From the NCBI GenBank assembly GCA_016806645.1, contig JACSYO010001675.1, forward strand, positions 62,001-126,000: 64,000 nt of DNA, in the 5' to 3' direction. A program made the translations under genes and the position numbers. Below, in pieces: positions 23,764-35,718 of this stretch. Under the pieces are notes generated by a model. That model was not told the origin of the DNA, searched no databases, and saw only the letters and a list, made by a program, of their open reading frames with translations. This DNA is from Ophiodon elongatus (taxonomy: Eukaryota > Chordata > Actinopteri > Perciformes > Hexagrammidae). Every line of letters begins with the position of its first letter. Position 1 is the stretch's first letter.

Positions 23764-25690
23764 TTTCGCCTGTTCGTAGCCTGAAACGTCTTTTGAGACC
23801 ATAAAAAGTGAAAATTCAGATTTAATGCAGAAAAGTGATAGAAACATCATGTATTCATGAATATAACATGAAACTTCAATGTCACATTTTCTGGGAAACT
23901 TTATAGAGGAAAATCACGTAAACTGTGTATTTTGCAAAAGAATCCACTTTTGGTCTCAACCCAGCCGAAACGTGTTTTCAGATCATAAATACTGAAAATG
24001 CAGCTTTAAGACAGAAAAGTGATGAGAACATCATGTATTCATGAATATAACATGAAACTTGAAGTCTGCTGTTCTGGGAAGCTTTATTGAGGAAAATCAA
24101 GTAAACTGTGTATTTTTCAACAAAATCCACTTTTGGCCTGTTCGTAGCCTGAAATGTCTTTTGAGACCATAAAAAGTGAAAATTCAGATACGTACATGAT
24201 GTTCTCATCACTTTTCTGTCTTAAAGCTGCATTTTCAGTATTTATGATCTGAAAACACGTTTCGGCTGGGTCGAGACCAAAAGTGGATTCTTTTGCAAAA
24301 TACACAGTTTACTTGATTTTCCTCAATAAAGCTTCCCAGAACAGAAGACTTCAAGTTTCATGTTATATTCATGAATACATGATGTTCTCGTCACTTTTCT
24401 GCCTTAAGGCATCATTTTCAGTATTTATGGTGTGAAAAGACGTTTCAGGCTGGGAAGAGGCCAAAAGTGGATTTTGTTGCAAAATACACAGTTTACTTGA
24501 TTTTCCTCTATAAAGTATCCCAGAACAGTTGACATTGAAGTTTCATGTTCTATTCATGAATACATGACGTTTCCATCACTTTTCTGCATTAAATCTGAAT
24601 TTTCACTTTTCATTGTCTCAAAAGACGTTTTAGGCTACGAACAGGCCAAAAGTGGATTTTGTTGAAAAATACACAGTTTACTTGATTTTCCTCAATACAT
24701 TGTCCCAGAAAAGCAGACTCTCAAGTTTCATGTCAATTTCATGAATACAGGATGTTCTCATCATTTTTCTGCCTTAAAGCTGCTTTTCCACGTTGTATGC
24801 TCTTAAAAGATGTTTCGGCTGGGAAGAGGCCAAAAGTGGATTTTGTTGAAAAATACACAGTTTACTTGATTTTCCTCTATGAAGTATCCCAGAACAGTTG
24901 ACATTGAAGTTTCATGTTCTATTCATGAATACATGACGTTTCCATCACTTTTCTGCATTAAATCTGAATTTTCACTTTTCATTGTCTCAAAAGACGTTTT
25001 AGGCTACGAACAGGCCAAAAGTGGATTTTGTTGAAAAATACACAGTTTACTTGATTTTCCTCAATACATTGTCCCAGAAAAGCAGACTCTCAAGTTTCAT
25101 GTCAATTTCATGAATACAGGATGTTCTCATCATTTTTCTGCCTTAAAGCTGCTTTTCCACGTTGTATGCTCTTAAAAGATGTTTCGGCTGGGAAGAGGCC
25201 AAAAGTGGATTTTGTTGAAAAATACACAGTTTACTTGATTTTCCTCTATGAAGTATCCCAGAACAGTTGACATTGAAGTTTCATGTTATTTTCATGTATA
25301 ATTGATGTTTTCATCACTTTTCTGCCTTAAAGCTGCATTTCCACATTGTATGCTCTTAAAAAACAGTTCTGGCTTGGAAGAGGCAAGAAGTGGATTTTGT
25401 TGAAAAATACACAGTTTACTTGATTTTCCCATAAAAAGGGTCCCAGAACAGCAGACTTTAAAATGTTTCATGTTATTTCCGTGAATGCCTGATGTTTTCA
25501 TCACTTTTCTTTTCTGCTTTAAAGCTGCATTTCCATGTTGTCTGCTCTTAAAAGACGTTTCAGGCTGCGAAGATGCCAAAAGTGCATTTTGTTGAAAAAT
25601 ACAAAGTTTACTTGAAATACACAGTTTACTTGATTTTCCTGTATAAAGAGTCCCAGAACAGCAGATTTCCATGAATACCTGATGTTTAAA
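23764..25690. repeat. ~184-bp satellite array, block 6, with internal inversion and 369-bp dimer
   Basis: Plus-oriented monomers from 23764 to about 24189, then minus-oriented monomers to about 25690. The arms 23935-24035 and 24197-24298 are near-identical inverted copies with a spacer of about 160 bp. A two-monomer unit of 369 bp (24521-24889) is repeated almost exactly at 24890-25258. Satellite decays near 25660-25690, where the ACGT minisatellite begins. Confidence 0.93.
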
Positions 25691-25694
25691 GCCT

Positions 25695-26880
25695 TAAAGC
25701 TGCATAACGTGACGTCCTAACATAACGTCTTGAAGTAACGTCGTAACGTCACGTCGTAACCTAACGTCGTAACCTAACGTCGTAACCTAACGTCCTTACG
25801 TAACGTCCTAACGTAAAGTCGCTACTTAGTGTAACGTCGCAAAGTAACGTCGTAACGTCCTAACGTAACGTCCTAACATAACGTCCTAACATAACGTCCT
25901 AACATAACGTCTTAACGTAACGTCCTAATGTAACGTCGCTAATTAGTGTAACGTCGTAACGTAACGTCGCTACGTAACGTTGTAACGTAACGTCGTAACG
26001 TAACGTCGTAACGCCGCTACGTAACGTCGTAAGGTAACGTCGTAACGCCGCAACTTAACGTCGCAACGTAACGTCGCAACGTCACGTCGTAAAGTAACGT
26101 CGTAAAGTAACGTCGTAACGTAACGTCGTAAAGTCGCAACGTAACGTCGCAACGTAACGTCGTAAGGTCAACGTAACGTCTCAACTTAACGTCGCAACCT
26201 AACGTCCAAACGTAACGTCCTAACGTAACGTCCTAACGTAACGTCCAAACGTAACGTCCAAACGTAACGTCCTAACGTAACGTTGTAACGCCGTAATGTC
26301 ACGTCGTAACGTCACGTCGTAACGTCACGTCGTAACGTCACGTCGCAATGTACCGTCGTAACGTAAAGTTGTAACGTCGTAGCGTAAAGTCGTAACGTCG
26401 TAACGTAACGTCGTGAAGTAACGTCGTAACGTAAAGTCGTAACGTAACGTCGTAGCGTAACATCGTAGCGTAACATCGTAGCGTAACATCGTAGCGTCGT
26501 AACGTAACGTTGTAACGTAACGTTGTAACGTAACGTTGTAGCGTAAAGTCGTAACGTAAAGTCGTAAAGAAACGTGAAATTGTAACATCACAACATAACG
26601 TCACAACGTAACGTCACAACGTAACGTCACAACGTAACGTCCTAACGTAACGTCCTAACGTAACGTCGCAACGTAAAGTCGTAGCGTAACGGCGTAGTGT
26701 AACGTAACGTCGTAATGTTAAGTTGTAATGTTAAGTCGTAACGTAACGTCGTAACGTAACGTCCTAATGTAACGTCCTAACGTAACGTCGCAACGTAACG
26801 TCGCAGCGTAACGTCGCAGCGTAACGTAACGTCCTAATGTAACGTCCTAATGTAACGTCGCAACGTAACGTCGCAACGTA
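25695..26880. repeat. 13-bp ACGT-rich minisatellite, ~1.2 kb
   Basis: Degenerate tandem repeat; in regular stretches GTCGTAACGTAAC or GTCCTAACGTAAC repeats every 13 bp (for example about 26215-26280 and 26640-26670), with local 8- to 10-bp steps. Most units carry two ACGT tetramers, giving a very high CpG density in an otherwise AT-rich neighbourhood. Open frames of up to 88 codons on the minus strand are Arg/Tyr/Val/Thr/Leu repeats produced by the unit and are not genes. It ends abruptly at a LINE. Confidence 0.93.
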
Positions 26881-28316
26881 ATTTTCATGTGGATGTCGAT
26901 AATGGCCTTAGTACTGCGTTTATCTCATTATTAGATTCAATCGGCTTCTGTCAGTGAACAGAAACCCACTCACTGTTTTAAACACACTCTCGACCTTGTT
27001 CTTGCATATGGCATTAAAATAAAACATCTAATAGTTTTTCCACAGAACCCTCTTTTATCAGACCATTACCTAATAACTTTCGAGTTTATACTACCAGAGT
27101 GTACACCATTAGGCAAATGTTTCTACACCAGATGTCTATCTGACAGTGCTGTAGCTAAATTTAAAGAAGCGATTCCATCTGTATTTAATTCAATACCATG
27201 TCTCAATATAACGGAGGACTCCTGTGCTAACTTTAGTCCGTCCAAGATTGATCATCTCGTCGATAGTGCTACAGGCTTACTGAGACTGACACTAGACTCT
27301 ATAGCTCCTCTAAAAAAGAAGATAATAAAACAGAGGAGGTTCGCTCCATGGTATAACCCTCAAACCCGCAAAATAAAACAAACATTGCGAAAGCTTGAAA
27401 GGATATGGCATTCCACCAATTTAGAAGAATCTCGGTTAGTCCCTCCGTAATGGCAGAGCAGCATATTACTCATCAATAATAGAGAAAAAATAAGAACAAT
27501 CTCAGGTTTCTCTTCAGCACTGTAGCGAGGCTGACACAGAGTCACAGCTCTGTTGAGCCGTGTATTCCTATAGACCTCAGTAGTAATGACTTCATGAGCT
27601 TCTTCAATGATAAGATTCTAACTATTAGAGACAAGATTAATGGTGTCTTGCCCTCAACCAGTGCCGATCTATCCTTGGAGGCAGCTATGAACCCTGATAT
27701 ATGTTTGGCTGGCTTCTCTCTTATCGACTTTAAAAAATTGTCTTCAACAATTTCCTCTTCTAAATCTTCTACCTGTCTCTTGGACCCCGTCTCGACGAGG
27801 CTGCTTAAAGACGTTTTACCTTTGATTGGCACCTGTCTGCTGGATATTGTCAATCTGTCTTTACTAACAGGCCATGTACCACAGTCTTTTAAAGTAGCTG
27901 TGATTAAGCCTCTTCTCAAATCAGTTGTGTGACTTTCTACATAACAATAGTTTATTCGAGGATTTTCAGTCAGGATTTTGAAAACACTACAGCACAGAGA
28001 CAGCACTGGTGAAAGTAACTAATGACCTTCTAATTGCATCAGATAAAGGACTTGTCTCTGTCCTTGTCTTATTAGACCTTAGTGCTGCGTTCGACACCAT
28101 TGACCATCACATCCTATTACAGAGATTAGAACATTGATTGGCATTAAAGGCACCGCACTAAGCTGGTTTCAATCCTATTTATCAGATCGATCTCAGTTTG
28201 TATATGTAAACGATGAAACCTCGATGACCACCAACGTCAGTCACGGAGTTCCACAAGGTTCTGTGCTTGGACCAATCTTATTCACCTTATATATGCTTCC
28301 TTTGGGCAATATAAAG
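26881..28316 (+). mobile_element. L2 LINE fragment: endonuclease end to RT, plus strand
   Basis: Plus-strand ORF2 remnant with frameshifts. It starts in the endonuclease (CATGTGGATGTCGATAATG), includes the linker and RT approach (frame 27594-27932, ADLSLEAAMNPDIC, SSSKSSTCLLDPV), the RT motif LLDLSAAFDTIDHHILLQ near 28075, and GVPQGSVLGPILF near 28240 (frame 28134-28502). At 28316 it switches to a minus-strand copy. The YADD part and 3' end are missing. It abuts the ACGT minisatellite. Confidence 0.88.
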
Positions 28317-30131
28317 TCGATGAGAGAGAAGCCGTCCATACATATATCAGGGCTTATAGCTGCCTCCAAGGATAGATCGGCGCTGGTTGAGGGCAAGAGA
28401 CCATTAATCTTGTCTCTAATAGTAAGAATCTTATCATTGAAGAAGTTCATGAAGTCATTACTACTGAGGTCTATAGGAATACACGGCTCAACAGAGCTGT
28501 GACTCTCTGTCAGCCTGGCTACAGTGCTGAAGAGAAACCTGGGGTTGTTCTTATTTTTCTCTATTATTAGTGAGTAATAGGCTGCTCTGGCATTACGGAG
28601 GGCCTTTTTATATGTTTTAAGACTATCTCGCCAAACTAACTGAGATTCTTCTAAATTGGTGGAACGCCATATCCTTTCAAACTTTCGCAATGTTTGTTTT
28701 ATTTTGCGGGTTTCAAGGTTATACCATGGAGCGAACCTCCTCTGCTTTATTATCTTCTTTTTAGAGGAGTTATAGAGTCTAGTGTCAATCTCAGTGAGCC
28801 TGTAGCACTATCGACGAGATGATCAATCTGGGACGGACCAAAGTTAGTACAGGAGTCCTCCGTTATATTGAGACATGGCATTGAATTAAATACAGATGGA
28901 ATCGCTTCTTTAAATTTAGCTACAGCACTGTCAGATAGACATCTGGTGTAGAAACTTTTGCCTAACGGTGTACACTCTGGTAGTATAAACTCGAAAGTTA
29001 TTAGGTAATGGTCTGATAAAAGAGGGTTCTGTGGAAAAACTATTAAATGTTCTATTTTAATTCCATATGCAAGAACAAGGTCGAGAGTGTGGTTAAAACA
29101 GTGAGTGGGTTTCTGTACACTCTGACAGAAGCCGATTGAATCTAATAATGAGATAAACGCAGTACTAAGGCTATCATTATCGACATCCACATGAATATTA
29201 AAGTCACCTACAATAATAACTTTATCTGTTTTAATTTGATAAAAACTCTGAAAATTCAGATAGAAATTCAGAATACGGACCTGGGGCCCGGTACACTATA
29301 ACAAATCATTGACCAAATTTGGGAGAGGGCCAGAGAAAACTACGGTGTCCGACATTGTTTTGGCGTATGAACACACCGATGCCACATTAATTTTAGTGAC
29401 CTCCGAGTGTGACTGTGACCCCTGGCTTCGCTATCTTCACGTTTCTGACTATGGAGCTACCTATAACCAGAGTCGGTTCCTCAGCGGGTGTCTCGCCGAG
29501 TGGGGAGAACCGGTTAGAAACGTGAAGAGGTTGGTGGTACACCGTGTGCTTCTGCGTTGACTTCCGATTCCTTCGGACAGTTACCCAGCCTCTCGGCTGC
29601 TCGGGGTCTGCCGGGGAACAGCTAGCTGAAGCTACGGCTGGTTGGCCCGCACCGAATATGGGAGTGGGCAGGCTAACTACTGTGGCTAACGACTGAGCTT
29701 CTATGGTGCGGAGCCGTGCCTCTAACTCACTGAGCCTCGCCTCCACCCTAGCAAACAAACTACACTTATTACATGTACCGTTATCATTAAGAGAGGCAGA
29801 GGACTGGCTGAGCATGTGACACACTGAGCAAGGGGGAGAAGGAGAGGGAGAGAGGGAAGCCATCGCTAGCTGCTGAGCTAGAGTACGGTGGCTACCGTTA
29901 GAGGAACCAAACAAAGTGTAAATAGAACTGTAGGATTAAGCGAGAAGCCGCTACAAGAAGGTGATATTAGTGTTTAAGATGTACAGCAGGTGATTTAGCT
30001 GCTTGTACTGAAGAATATCACACAATTAACTCGGTATAGCTGGAGCTGTGAAAGTAAGCTATCGGACAACAGACACGCTGGCAACCGGAAGTAAGGCAAT
30101 ACGCTTACCGTAGTACGTCAGAGATCACGAG
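28317..30131 (-). mobile_element. L2 LINE fragment: 5' UTR, ORF1 and endonuclease, minus strand
   Basis: Minus-strand copy running from 5' UTR (about 30131-29915) through ORF1 (frame 29914-29393: CSVCHMLSQS, FARVEARLSELEARLR, LVIGSSIVRNVKIAKPG) to the endonuclease (frame 29190-28750, LDLVLAYGIKIEHL) and the RT approach (28690-28317). Two internal deletions are visible against the complete copy: near 29410, and near 29307 where most of the ORF1 esterase and the ORF2 start are lost. It forms an inverted repeat with the plus-strand copy at 26881-27770. Confidence 0.86.
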
Positions 30132-30135
30132 TAAA

Positions 30136-30755
30136 GATTGTGCGAGGCTATCATCACACATCAATGCACATTACTAATTCTACTTCTTCCCCCGGAGTCT
30201 TTGTGCTTTCTCGCCTCGCAGGTTTCCACGGATCGTGGTTGCATCTGGACCCTGGTCCTGCCTCCTGGTTCCTGCCGTGACCCTACTGACGCATATTCTT
30301 CTCTATTTTCCCTTCTGTATGAATTCATGCACCATTAATGCACATTACTAACTCTGCTCCATCCCTGAAGTCTGTGTACCTTCTCGCCTCGGTTTCTATG
30401 GACCCTAGTCCTACTGCTACTGCTGTGGTCCTCCCCGACACCTATTATTACATGAATCATTTCTGTCATGTGAATTGAACGTGTTGTAACTCTGTTATGC
30501 TGTTCATTCTGTACACATGACATCTATTTTTGTACTCTGTCCATCCTGGGAGAGGATCCTCCTCTGTTGCTCTCCTGAAGGTTTCTTCCATTTTTCTCCC
30601 TGTTGAAAGGGTTTTTTTGGGGGGGAGTTTTTCCTGAGTCGATGAGAGGTTCTGGGACAGACGATGTCGTTGTGTACAGATTGTAAAGCCCTCTGAGGCA
30701 AATTTGTAATTTGTGATTTTGGGCTATACAAAAATAAATTGAATTGAAGTGAAGT
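30136..30755 (+). mobile_element. L2 LINE 3' UTR and tail
   Basis: Plus-strand match to the LINE 3' UTR (complement of 48335-48780), with two partly repeated blocks (CACATTACTAA..CTTCT near 30168 and 30340), then the generic end GGATCCTCCTCTGTTGCTC, GCCCTCTGAGGCAAATTTG and a terminal GGGCTATACAAAAATAAATT at 30721-30740. It is separated from the coding parts at 28316 by the inverted copy. Confidence 0.85.
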
Positions 30756-32026
30756 GTCGGAGCTTGTATCAAATGACAACTGTCACGTAACTGATGACGT
30801 CCGAAGTTTCGAACGTCACTGGTGCTTCATGAAGTGTGCCATTGGTTTGATAACGTTGAAGCCTTGAACGTTTTGGCGTTTTGAAAGAGGAGATTGATAG
30901 CGTGAAATAATTTGTTCAAAGGATGGGGAAATCGTCAAAATCTGTGAAAAATACAGTTGCACAAAACACTGCCACTTTCCACTGGCACTTCAATGACATT
31001 TTGCCTCACTAATAGAAGCTATAAAGGACAAATACTATGTATAAATCTGTTGACATAAAACTTTAGGGCTCTAATCATATACTAAAATGTAATGTCCAGC
31101 TTTTGATTGTGTATAGTCTAGTGGGTTACACTTGTGGAAGGTAAACCTTTCCATTTTGTGTGGAGAGGTTCAAATCCCATTATGAATATATCGGTATTAT
31201 TGACCAGCATTTAGTTTTACTGCAATGTAAAAAACAACAGAAGCAACATCGATAACGGTTGTATACAACATCAAATCCGTGAATGAACACGCAGCTTTAA
31301 TTTACTTTTACTGCAGAAACGTGAGATTGAAACATTGAGGTGTTGTGCTAGAGCTTCGGTCACACTACTAAACGGATGCTTTAATTCCAGTATGCCACCA
31401 GAGGTCACTGTTCTTCTTCAAAGTGAAACCCCGAAGCTTCGAATCATTTTCGGTACAATTAGAAAGAAAGCCTCAATGCTTCACAAGGCTTCATCCGCCC
31501 ATCCCTAGTTGTTACCTGCACGGAGTGACCCGGATTAACCAGTGAGATTCCCAGGCAGGGAAACGAGTGGAAGAAATGCTTTCTCCACTGCTGGTTGACT
31601 GGACGTCGGCTTGCTCCTAAAAACGAGACTGGAAAAAAGTCGTGTGGACGTTTGCCAATGGCGTTGGTTCTTGATGAAAACGCGCGGACGACGGGCTGAT
31701 GGAGAACACGGAAAATAGAAACATGACTCGTGCGTAACAGCAACATGAATGAACTGAAGGTAGAGCGAAAGTCATATTTAAAATAGACAGCAGCAAGATG
31801 ATAGGCTAACCATGTAATTGGTTCATTATGCTTATTGGATGGAGGAGACCAGCTAATCTCGACAGCTGGCGTCTGATTTCTACCTCTAGAATGTTGAGTG
31901 AAACTGAAGCCAGTCATGATCCTGGTCTGTAGAGGAGTATTTCCTCTGAGGCGGGTCTGCCCACAGCTCTCAGCTTTCACTTCTGTTTGCTGCTCTTCGC
32001 GTGCGGACTGAATCCGACTTTCTGAC
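30756..32026. other. intergenic, upstream of DAPP1
   Basis: No gene is seen. Bases 31430-31510 (GCTTCGAATC, CTTCACAAGGCTTCATCCG, CCATCCCTAG) resemble the end of a common fish DNA-transposon repeat, but no matching second end was found. Bases 31747-31880 match 41178-41314 in DAPP1 intron 7. A 189-codon minus-strand frame at 32028-31459 overlaps these repeats and shows no recognisable domain. The DAPP1 promoter should lie at the right edge; no TATA box is evident. Confidence 0.5.
31747..31880. repeat. dispersed repeat, copy 1
   Basis: Shares GTCATATTTAAAA, GACAGCAGCAAGATGATAGG and TGGAGACCAGCT with 41178-41314, in the same order and spacing. Family unknown. Confidence 0.7.
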
Positions 32027-32073
32027 ATGAGTTTCTGCAGCGATGCATCTGCCGACGAGCTGGAGACTTTGGG
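32027..32073 (+). CDS. dapp1: DAPP1 exon 1
   Basis: Codes MSFCSDASADELETLG; the last Gly codon is split (GG|G). Donor GTAAGA. An in-frame stop 16 bases before the ATG fixes the start in this exon unless an upstream exon exists. Confidence 0.85.
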
Positions 32074-32442
32074 GTAAGAGCGCGCGGGACGGCCGTCACT
32101 TTAGATGGAGATCTTTCTTCTTCTATCTCTTCCAGAAAACCATCCGCTGCATCTCGAAGGAAACGGGTCGCGAGCCCCACCTGACACACTGAACCAGACT
32201 CCGTATCACAATGATGTCGCTCAAAGTATTCCGACCGACTCACAAACAGAGACACTTTTTAGAAAATGTGTTGAGAGTACAAACTGTCGACTGTCTTGGT
32301 CAAATTAATTCCTACATATTACAGTGTCATAAATTCATACCACTCAATTGTTTTCATGGCTTCGCAGAGTAGTTTTGCATATTAGGCGACATAAATAGCC
32401 TCTTAAAAACAGTTGTACTGTTCACAGTTTTTATGTACTTCA

Positions 32443-32504
<62 letters not shown>

Positions 32505-33933
32505 GAACTTGAGAAAATGACCGGGAAATATGATGTTAAATGAAGCTCAAAGTAGGGCAGCATTAAACTGTTGTTCTTGGTCAGGGAGAATGTAAACCTG
32601 CTTCTAAATCAGGATTTGTAAAAGTTATAAACTCTCAGTGACATAACAGGTACACCTGTACAATCCAATGTAATATAATACAATAGCTCAGCAATGCATT
32701 CTACTACTTTTATTCAATTTATAATGTGTGCCTAATATTCTGCCCCCTCATGCATGTTGCAGTCAGTATATGACGGACCATAATCCTCCATGCTTTACAC
32801 AGTTAGCTGTTTTTTTTTAGACGCCCTCAGAAACTCTTTATATGCAAACAATGTACTTTCACATCCCTTTACTAGTTTCCTCTGCATCTGTCTTACAGTC
32901 TGAGGTTGTAATTCAGGAAGAATCATCCCTATTTCATCTGAAAATCAAAAGTTCAAACTGTTTATTCAAAAGGCACATTTGTTCCATCAGCTCCTATCTC
33001 ATATTTATCTGCAAACCACACCTCCTGGAGTTAGCAAGATTAAGTTTAACCCTCCCTCCAGGAGGGTTAAACTTGGTAGTGCAATCGTGAACTACACCTG
33101 GCTTCCTCCATGGTGGAATCTCTGGCTCTCTGGTTCGCTCACACGTAAAACTGTCGGCTTGCTAATGGTCAACAGCATGAATTGCTCTGGTTGGACTGGG
33201 CCTTAATTAGTTAGTCGGGATCAGATCATAGGGTAATAGATCTGTGCTCTATTCAGGATACAAATCCTCGTAGCACACCTTAATGCAGTGAATGTGGACG
33301 TTGCTGTTTCTCATCTCAGTGTTAGAGTTTGATGTGGGCCAGTGTGTATCCCACACAGAGCAGAAAAAAGAAAAGGTTCAGAGCCACCGCTTGACTCAGC
33401 ATTTTTAGACACACTGTGTGGGCTCCAAAGTGTTGGACCACGCTGCTGTAGTGGCATCATGTTTTCCTTAAAGGCAGGGTTGGTAACCTTGAGAAACTAG
33501 CTTTTAAGAATGATCCAACCAAGAAACCCAGCCCAACTATTATCCAATGAAAGTAGCTAACAGCATTACTGTTTAGTGAATTGTTCATGCTATTTCAATT
33601 CAGGCTGTTACTTTTAGAAGTAACAGCATACTCCCGTAGCTGTGCCTACAGTGTATGAATGGGTATGGATGTTAGTTAGTCCTGATGGGCAGTTGGCACC
33701 TTGCTTGGTAGCTCCTCCCATCAGTGTAGGAATGGGTGAATGATGTCATGTAGTGTTAAAGCGCTTTGAGTGGTTGGAAGACTAGAAAAGATCTATACAA
33801 CTACAGTCCATTTACCATTAGCTCCTGAAGCTAGCAAGAACGTAGCCGAGTCGGCAACACTGAAAGCCCACCCCTCCAGGCCTCCCTCCAAAGCCACTCA
33901 CTTAGGTTGAATGAAATGATTGGTCGGGCTTAT

Positions 33934-33987
<54 letters not shown>

Positions 33988-34095
33988 CTTACTTTATTAA
34001 TCCCGCAAGGGGATTTTTTTTCGGTACAGCAGCATTTTTACATAAGAAAAGAACAATTTTTACATAAGAAAAGAACAATATATACAAAAATAGAA

Positions 34096-34126
<31 letters not shown>

Positions 34127-35679
34127 AAGAAGAAGAAGAAGAAGAAGATGTCCTGCCACAGTCACAGATACCAGATTGAATTAATTTGATTCATTGATTG
34201 CTGTTAGGATGTAATGAAAATTTCAACCAAAATATCGAAAATGGTTTTGAAGAAGATTACCGACCCTGCCTTTAAAGTTTGGGACAATTTAGATGATCTC
34301 TTTTTTTCCACAGGAGATGGAATAGATTAAGATTGACATCAATTACACTTCAGCATCACAGCAGAGTTACAGCTTAATCTCATTTCTGTTGTTGAAGGTG
34401 GTACCACTATGACCTGTCCCGTCATGCTGCCGAGGCCCTTCTCTTGTCCAATGGGATTGATGGAAGTTATCTCCTGAGAAACAGTAACGAGGGGCCATCC
34501 TGCTTTGCCCTGTCTGTCAGGTCAGTCTGTCTGAACTATAATTCCAAATGAAACGCAAGTATCAGCTGTCGTACCACCAGACTTCTGTTTTGTTTGTATT
34601 TTTCTTATGTAGCAGAACGAGGCAACAAACGGCATTTCCTTTGCAAAACCTGTTGTACAATGACAATAAATTAACCTTGTCACCTTGCCACCTTGTCACC
34701 TGGTCACCTGGTAACCTTGTAATTGACTACCTGGCCTATCCTACATTATATTTGTGTTTTCATTCTATTTGTTGTGTGCAACCTCAGAAATGAACACTAC
34801 TCATTAACAGCATGTCATTAAGCACGTCAACACTGGAGGCAGTAAATAGTTGAGAAACTAATCAAGCATAATCTGAAGCTTTCAAGGTAGATAATCCGAT
34901 GTCAGCCATGGATGGATTGTCCGTGATCTTTCCGCTAGTGGGTATACTTTTTAATACACCGGTTAGACAAAAAGTGTGCATTATGAATATGCCACTCTCG
35001 CAGCCACTTCATTTACATGCTAAAACCAGGCATGTCATTAACCGGAGGCCATCACCAAGATGGGAAACAATCTAACAAATACTTATACAATAGTGAGACG
35101 ACCATATTTGTGCACATTAATGACTTCAACAGTGCATTGCTAAATGTTTGTCTGTCATTTGACACATAGGGCGAAGGATTCTGTGAAGCATTTTCATGTC
35201 ACACGCAAAGACAACGGTTATGTGTTTGGGTTCAACAAGTTTGCAACCCTTCAAGACTTCGTCAACCACTTTGCTAACCAGCCTCTGCTGGGCAGTGACA
35301 CAGGTATGCAGCTCTTCTCACTAAAAAGCTTACTGCATATGACTAGCTCATACAGTGAAACACCACATTTGATCTATTGGCTATCTTTCTGCTGAAATGC
35401 TTTCATAGCGAAGCTGAGATTCTCTGAGCCTTTTTGAAGCTAGGAATTACTTGTACAAGTTCATGCACACATGTGTAAAGTGATCAAATAGAAACAGGCA
35501 GTAGTTTGAAATTGGCAAAAGTAGAGTTACAACGTGTTTAAGAGTAGAATAAAGTGTAAACAGTAGAAAAGTTAAAAGAATCAGAAGTGACGTAAAAGAT
35601 GCTACCGAGATGGCTAGCCCGATATATACTCAGGCAGGGATTCCCAAAGATCCCAGGCTGCGCTGTGGCCCACAGTGTA

Positions 35680-35718
<39 letters not shown>

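Larger units (their letters stand above)
33468..34275. mobile_element. TTAA-flanked terminal-inverted-repeat element in DAPP1 intron 1
   Basis: The left end TTAAAGGCAGGGTTGGTAA (33468) is the near-exact complement of the right end TTACCGACCCTGCCTTTAA (34257-34275), one mismatch over 19 bases. No transposase frame, so a non-autonomous element of about 800 bp. TTAA at both tips is compatible with piggyBac-type insertion but could be part of the repeat itself. It carries nested repeats: a dispersed fish repeat (33650-33815), a GATA microsatellite with a retroposon-like tail and an AAG tract. Confidence 0.65.

Noticed and set aside
1..25690. CRISPR array
   Set aside because: Periodic ~184-bp units in a vertebrate genome with no short repeat/unique spacer pattern; it is a satellite.
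1..25690. CENP-B box in the satellite, which would argue for a centromere
   Set aside because: The only similar stretch (TTTCGGCTGGGAAG on the minus strand) does not fit the NTTCGNNNNANNCGGGN pattern.
25970..26604. Arg/Tyr/Val/Thr-rich open frames in the ACGT minisatellite
   Set aside because: Low-complexity translation of a 13-bp tandem repeat, with overlapping frames on the same strand.
25695..26880. Telomere-like repeat
   Set aside because: Some units contain CCTAAC, but the 13-bp period and ACGT core do not match the vertebrate TTAGGG repeat.
26881..30755. Classical twin-priming inversion of one LINE
   Set aside because: The same endonuclease-RT segment is present on both strands, whereas twin priming would split one copy without duplicating it.
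31459..32028. 189-codon minus-strand frame upstream of DAPP1
   Set aside because: Overlaps dispersed repeat sequence and the DAPP1 5' end, has no recognisable domain and no splice context.
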